Assembly: GCF_963676935.1 (NCBI RefSeq)
Contig: NZ_OY781470.1
Span: forward strand, 868,001 to 932,000
DNA length: 64,000 nt
Direction: 5' to 3'
Source: Halarcobacter sp.
GTDB taxonomy: Bacteria; Campylobacterota; Campylobacteria; Campylobacterales; Arcobacteraceae
The notes under the pieces were generated by a model. That model ran no database searches and had not been told where the DNA came from. It was given only the letters and a program-made list of their open reading frames with translations. Every line of letters starts with the position of its first letter. Positions within the stretch are counted from its first letter, which is position 1. Both the position numbers and the translations under genes were made by a program. Below, one piece after another: positions 62,301 to 64,000 of this stretch.

Positions 62301-64000
62301 AACAAGCAGCATCAACTTTATCAAAAGATATCACTACTATTATAAGTAATATTACTGATGATATTGATGAAGCAATAGAAGATATAGCTGCTGCTGTAGA
62401 AAAACTTTGGAATGATGTTTCAAGTTTTGCACAAAAACTTTGGGATATATTAAGAACAGTTCTTGACTTTAAAACTGCTTATAATATTGGACAAGAGCTT
62501 AAACAATTACGTTTCGATCAACTTAAACCATTAAATGATAGTAATTCACAAAATATTTATTCCCATAATGCTTATACTATTATGGAAAGTGCTGAAGATA
62601 TGGTCTCGGAGATTAGTGATGATATGATTGAAAAAATTGATACATCACTAGATGCAATATTTGGAAATAATATAAAAGATATTAGCCAAAAAATGGATAC
62701 TCATAAAACTAATGTAGATAATGATAAAAAAAATATGCAAAATAACTCTACAATCATTACCCATATTGTAGATCAAATCGATCGTTTAATAGAATTATTA
62801 AAAATCAACAAATTAATAGATTATGTAAAAGGTGAAGAGGAAAAATTTAAAGATGATTTAAATACTTTAATGAATAATATATTTGGAGTCACTTTAGATG
62901 AAATGTTAAGTGGTTCATTTCCTAAATATTTGGAAGATAATCTACTTAGTTTTTTTAAAGTAGATTCAAAAGAACAATTAGTTGCTACTATAGAGTATCA
63001 TCCAGGATTAAGCAATGGAGATGATCCCGCTCCAAATAGTTTGATAAGACAAATACAAAAAAATATCTTTCAATCTAAAAATTCAATTACAAATTTTGCA
63101 ACTGGATCAAGTAGTGCTGTAGATATGTTTAATGATACACAGAGTACAATTTATGGATTAAAAAATTTATTAACTTCAGAAATAGAAAATTTTAATAAAT
63201 TTGGTCATCACCTTCCAACAGAATTTTTAAAAGATGACAAGATTTTTTCTTTTATGACACAAAGTGGGGATTTACTTAATAAAATTTTTAAACCTTTGGG
63301 AACTTTATTATTCTTGGATTCTCATAAATTTAAAAATATTGAAGATTTGGCAACTTTTGGCATGGGTTTTAGTTTATTTATTGCTCCTATTATTGCTGAA
63401 TCTACAATAAATGAAGCAAATAAAGTATTATCTAAACCAATTGACTTTCAAGAACTTTTTTTAGATTCATCAAATAATCTTCGTAATAAGTTCAATGAAT
63501 ATATAGGATATTCAGGAGCAATATTAGAGTCTATTTTAAATAATACAGCCTCATCTAATAATTTAACATCCAATAGCAATTCCATTGATCAAATAAGTGG
63601 AATTTTTGATTCAGTTAGTAAATTAGCAATAAAACACTTAGGTATTATTATTGATATTATTCAGACAATTTTAGGTGCTATTAGTACTTTTTTTGGATTA
63701 GTTAGTAATATTCCTATAAAAAAACCTATATCTGATGGATTATCTTCTATATTTATGTTATTTAGTGGGATAATGGAGTTGATTAAAATCCCTGTAAAGA
63801 TATTAGATATAAAGTTTGCAGAAGATGCAAAAAAAAGTAAATCTGAAATTGCAGCAACGGTAGCAAGTGCTATTTCAAGTAGTATTGTTTATGTTCTTAA
63901 TTTTGTAGATTATATTTTTCAAGCAATATATATTTTTGTAAAGGGACAGCCAGGCGACAATGCAACCTATGATCCTACTAATGTAGCTGCACTGGCAGTT
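59315..64000 (+). CDS. Giant exported protein of unknown function (3' end outside window)
   Basis: The frame is open from ATG 59315 (AAAGGA at 59302-59307) to the window edge: at least 1562 codons with no stop. Residues 41-63 form a twin-arginine signal (TRRDFLKTTSLAALSVLIGY, then Cys63), so export folded by Tat, possibly as a lipoprotein, is likely. An alternative start at Met-41 (59435) would give a textbook Tat signal but has a poorer ribosome binding site. The N-terminal 700 residues are beta-like and Asn/Ser-rich with aromatic/His clusters (FHATHNHQG, FHWHGIAEDG). Beyond about residue 980 it is mainly helical and coiled (IEDIAAAVEKLWNDVS). Hydrophobic stretches appear near the end. No family recognised. 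Confidence 0.85.
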   Translation, partial: MNSPEQSIKLLRKQMKGYLKDWIPNNNNLVKKELEIFDSIMTRRDFLKTTSLAALSVLIGYGCNKPPSQWEDDGSNSIDWTISDSDMSTVTTPCNIAVDSEIQEAFTTYTPLPAVGSEDSTIISHSIMESFNPHIMTASNEDEITSIGLNLPTRTYGIPEHLHLEKQSNESDYNLSIYEKDNDGHQGLKQTIIKLKDTSLIDYDSIVATNGSFHNKIKDNFIHKQKMVLLSNKNDTHDYSQTSALRLYYRTEFAKLLLPDENFISTTNWDNYIDLIKEFKNQEPTASFNSYKIAEINTYTSGDNHSFIYGTIRFDNYYNYGFVISYDDFTQIDVTNVRPAITFFSAQFMSYNSEGISNLIKDYNDNSASIVTPLSDILIFSKANFTPLAQLVDDEGNLQSKFIFSFYCLSAMDETVSNTSGYDLLKFSNINSDFVKRYPMLVEHKDVASSSVVYTLDDYDSFGKIEIASNQLHFSFSVYKEHEFISTDIWESIYNKQTNKVDHMFVRSIKSNGSNYEVLTSSTHYSESNMEFGLSHHTIEIDLNTKISVNNVYSNNILFEDMSSDDGKYKDLWFNNILSGYSSLYDCVHKKGGIGTIDFHATHNHQGLLRNYLLIRYSDEKSILLGCNEKGIEETTKFAYQNHDNIINKLGIEHYPPMPISIDNPLKLFHWHGIAEDGEVLYSSIRQNEINSNNQLIENSNKNLLSYMHSSCNLTQKVWNMREEQIHVDFGSDTIETNLVKNDLHQVHLHVTNCYRNEVSLYKNTQLFSNLSDDQISQVKEKEANADIYVEIRFNKRVSIKDYTDITNIKTYHPSANNSIFLSTDSKGKVSLQIDAGTKDDKYNGAIMQYRLIDKSNLIKQSDKALAIVTNDSNSLTTDFKSCNISFKTYQKLSTQNYDNIQIGASKDSDTAKTVLDNINSSSSHDISHAFSKVLENTSPNNDSQLVRLNKVQINNNNLLALGFSSSVTHFKAVNWIRHSIYTASSNIEKLLEAAKQAASTLSKDITTIISNITDDIDEAIEDIAAAVEKLWNDVSSFAQKLWDILRTVLDFKTAYNIGQELKQLRFDQLKPLNDSNSQNIYSHNAYTIMESAEDMVSEISDDMIEKIDTSLDAIFGNNIKDISQKMDTHKTNVDNDKKNMQNNSTIITHIVDQIDRLIELLKINKLIDYVKGEEEKFKDDLNTLMNNIFGVTLDEMLSGSFPKYLEDNLLSFFKVDSKEQLVATIEYHPGLSNGDDPAPNSLIRQIQKNIFQSKNSITNFATGSSSAVDMFNDTQSTIYGLKNLLTSEIENFNKFGHHLPTEFLKDDKIFSFMTQSGDLLNKIFKPLGTLLFLDSHKFKNIEDLATFGMGFSLFIAPIIAESTINEANKVLSKPIDFQELFLDSSNNLRNKFNEYIGYSGAILESILNNTASSNNLTSNSNSIDQISGIFDSVSKLAIKHLGIIIDIIQTILGAISTFFGLVSNIPIKKPISDGLSSIFMLFSGIMELIKIPVKILDIKFAEDAKKSKSEIAATVASAISSSIVYVLNFVDYIFQAIYIFVKGQPGDNATYDPTNVAALAV

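Overview
The window is a very AT-rich bacterial chromosome segment with compact, short-spaced operons. It most likely comes from the Arcobacter group of Campylobacterota, probably a marine or salt-exposed lineage. This is inferred from the base composition, from three sensor kinases with an HQWRQPL-type H-box, and from typical neighbours (AspA, di-haem cytochrome c peroxidase, Mn-dependent pyrophosphatase, NAD-glutamate dehydrogenase). The ectoine catabolic genes suggest contact with salty habitats. No rRNA, tRNA, CRISPR array, complete insertion sequence or prophage was seen.

Layout. 1-6.4 kb: a cut-off amidoligase with its class I amidotransferase-like partner, then on the minus strand fatty acid cis/trans isomerase, a disulfide oxidoreductase and a sensor kinase. 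6.6-9.6 kb: a plus-strand operon (J-domain protein, DUF4139 protein, ADP-ribosylglycohydrolase-like protein, PsiE-like protein). 9.6-24 kb: cytochrome c peroxidase, a FIST/kinase pair, exonuclease III, TauE and MFS transporters, a hybrid kinase with a degraded receiver, a LysR/MFS/tautomerase locus, an alanine/glycine symporter and a two-component pair.

24-38.5 kb is the metabolic centrepiece. A minus-strand series encodes ectoine uptake by a TeaABC-type TRAP transporter plus a TeaD-like universal stress protein. It also encodes ectoine breakdown by DoeA hydrolase, DoeD transaminase and DoeC dehydrogenase. A second minus-strand operon carries an M20 deacylase, a proline-racemase-family protein and a medium-chain dehydrogenase. 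Divergently, aspA and a half-length asparaginase-like gene would take the resulting aspartate to fumarate. Three items here are not explained by the genes: a 52-codon ORF with its own promoter and strong ribosome binding site at the head of the doe operon, a two-tier hairpin starting at that ORF's stop codon, and a 19-bp near-palindrome shared by the aspA and dehydrogenase promoters. Together they look like an uncharacterised regulatory circuit.

38.5-50 kb: a YbhGFSR-type efflux system, ferritin, pyrophosphatase, a GGDEF/EAL protein with a periplasmic CxxCH motif, an AraC regulator, and a LeuA-like synthase lacking the regulatory domain but preceded by a short leucine-ending leader ORF. 50.1-50.7 kb is a non-coding block of stacked hairpins resembling a dispersed repeat. 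50.7-54.1 kb is accessory: a DUF2971 protein, a MntA/HepT toxin-antitoxin pair, a short RhuM/PLD chimera, an AlkC-like repair protein and YbaK. 54.2-64 kb: large NAD-glutamate dehydrogenase, a small membrane protein, a solitary SagB-type dehydrogenase, and a giant open-ended ORF (at least 1562 codons) with a twin-arginine signal that I could not assign to a family.
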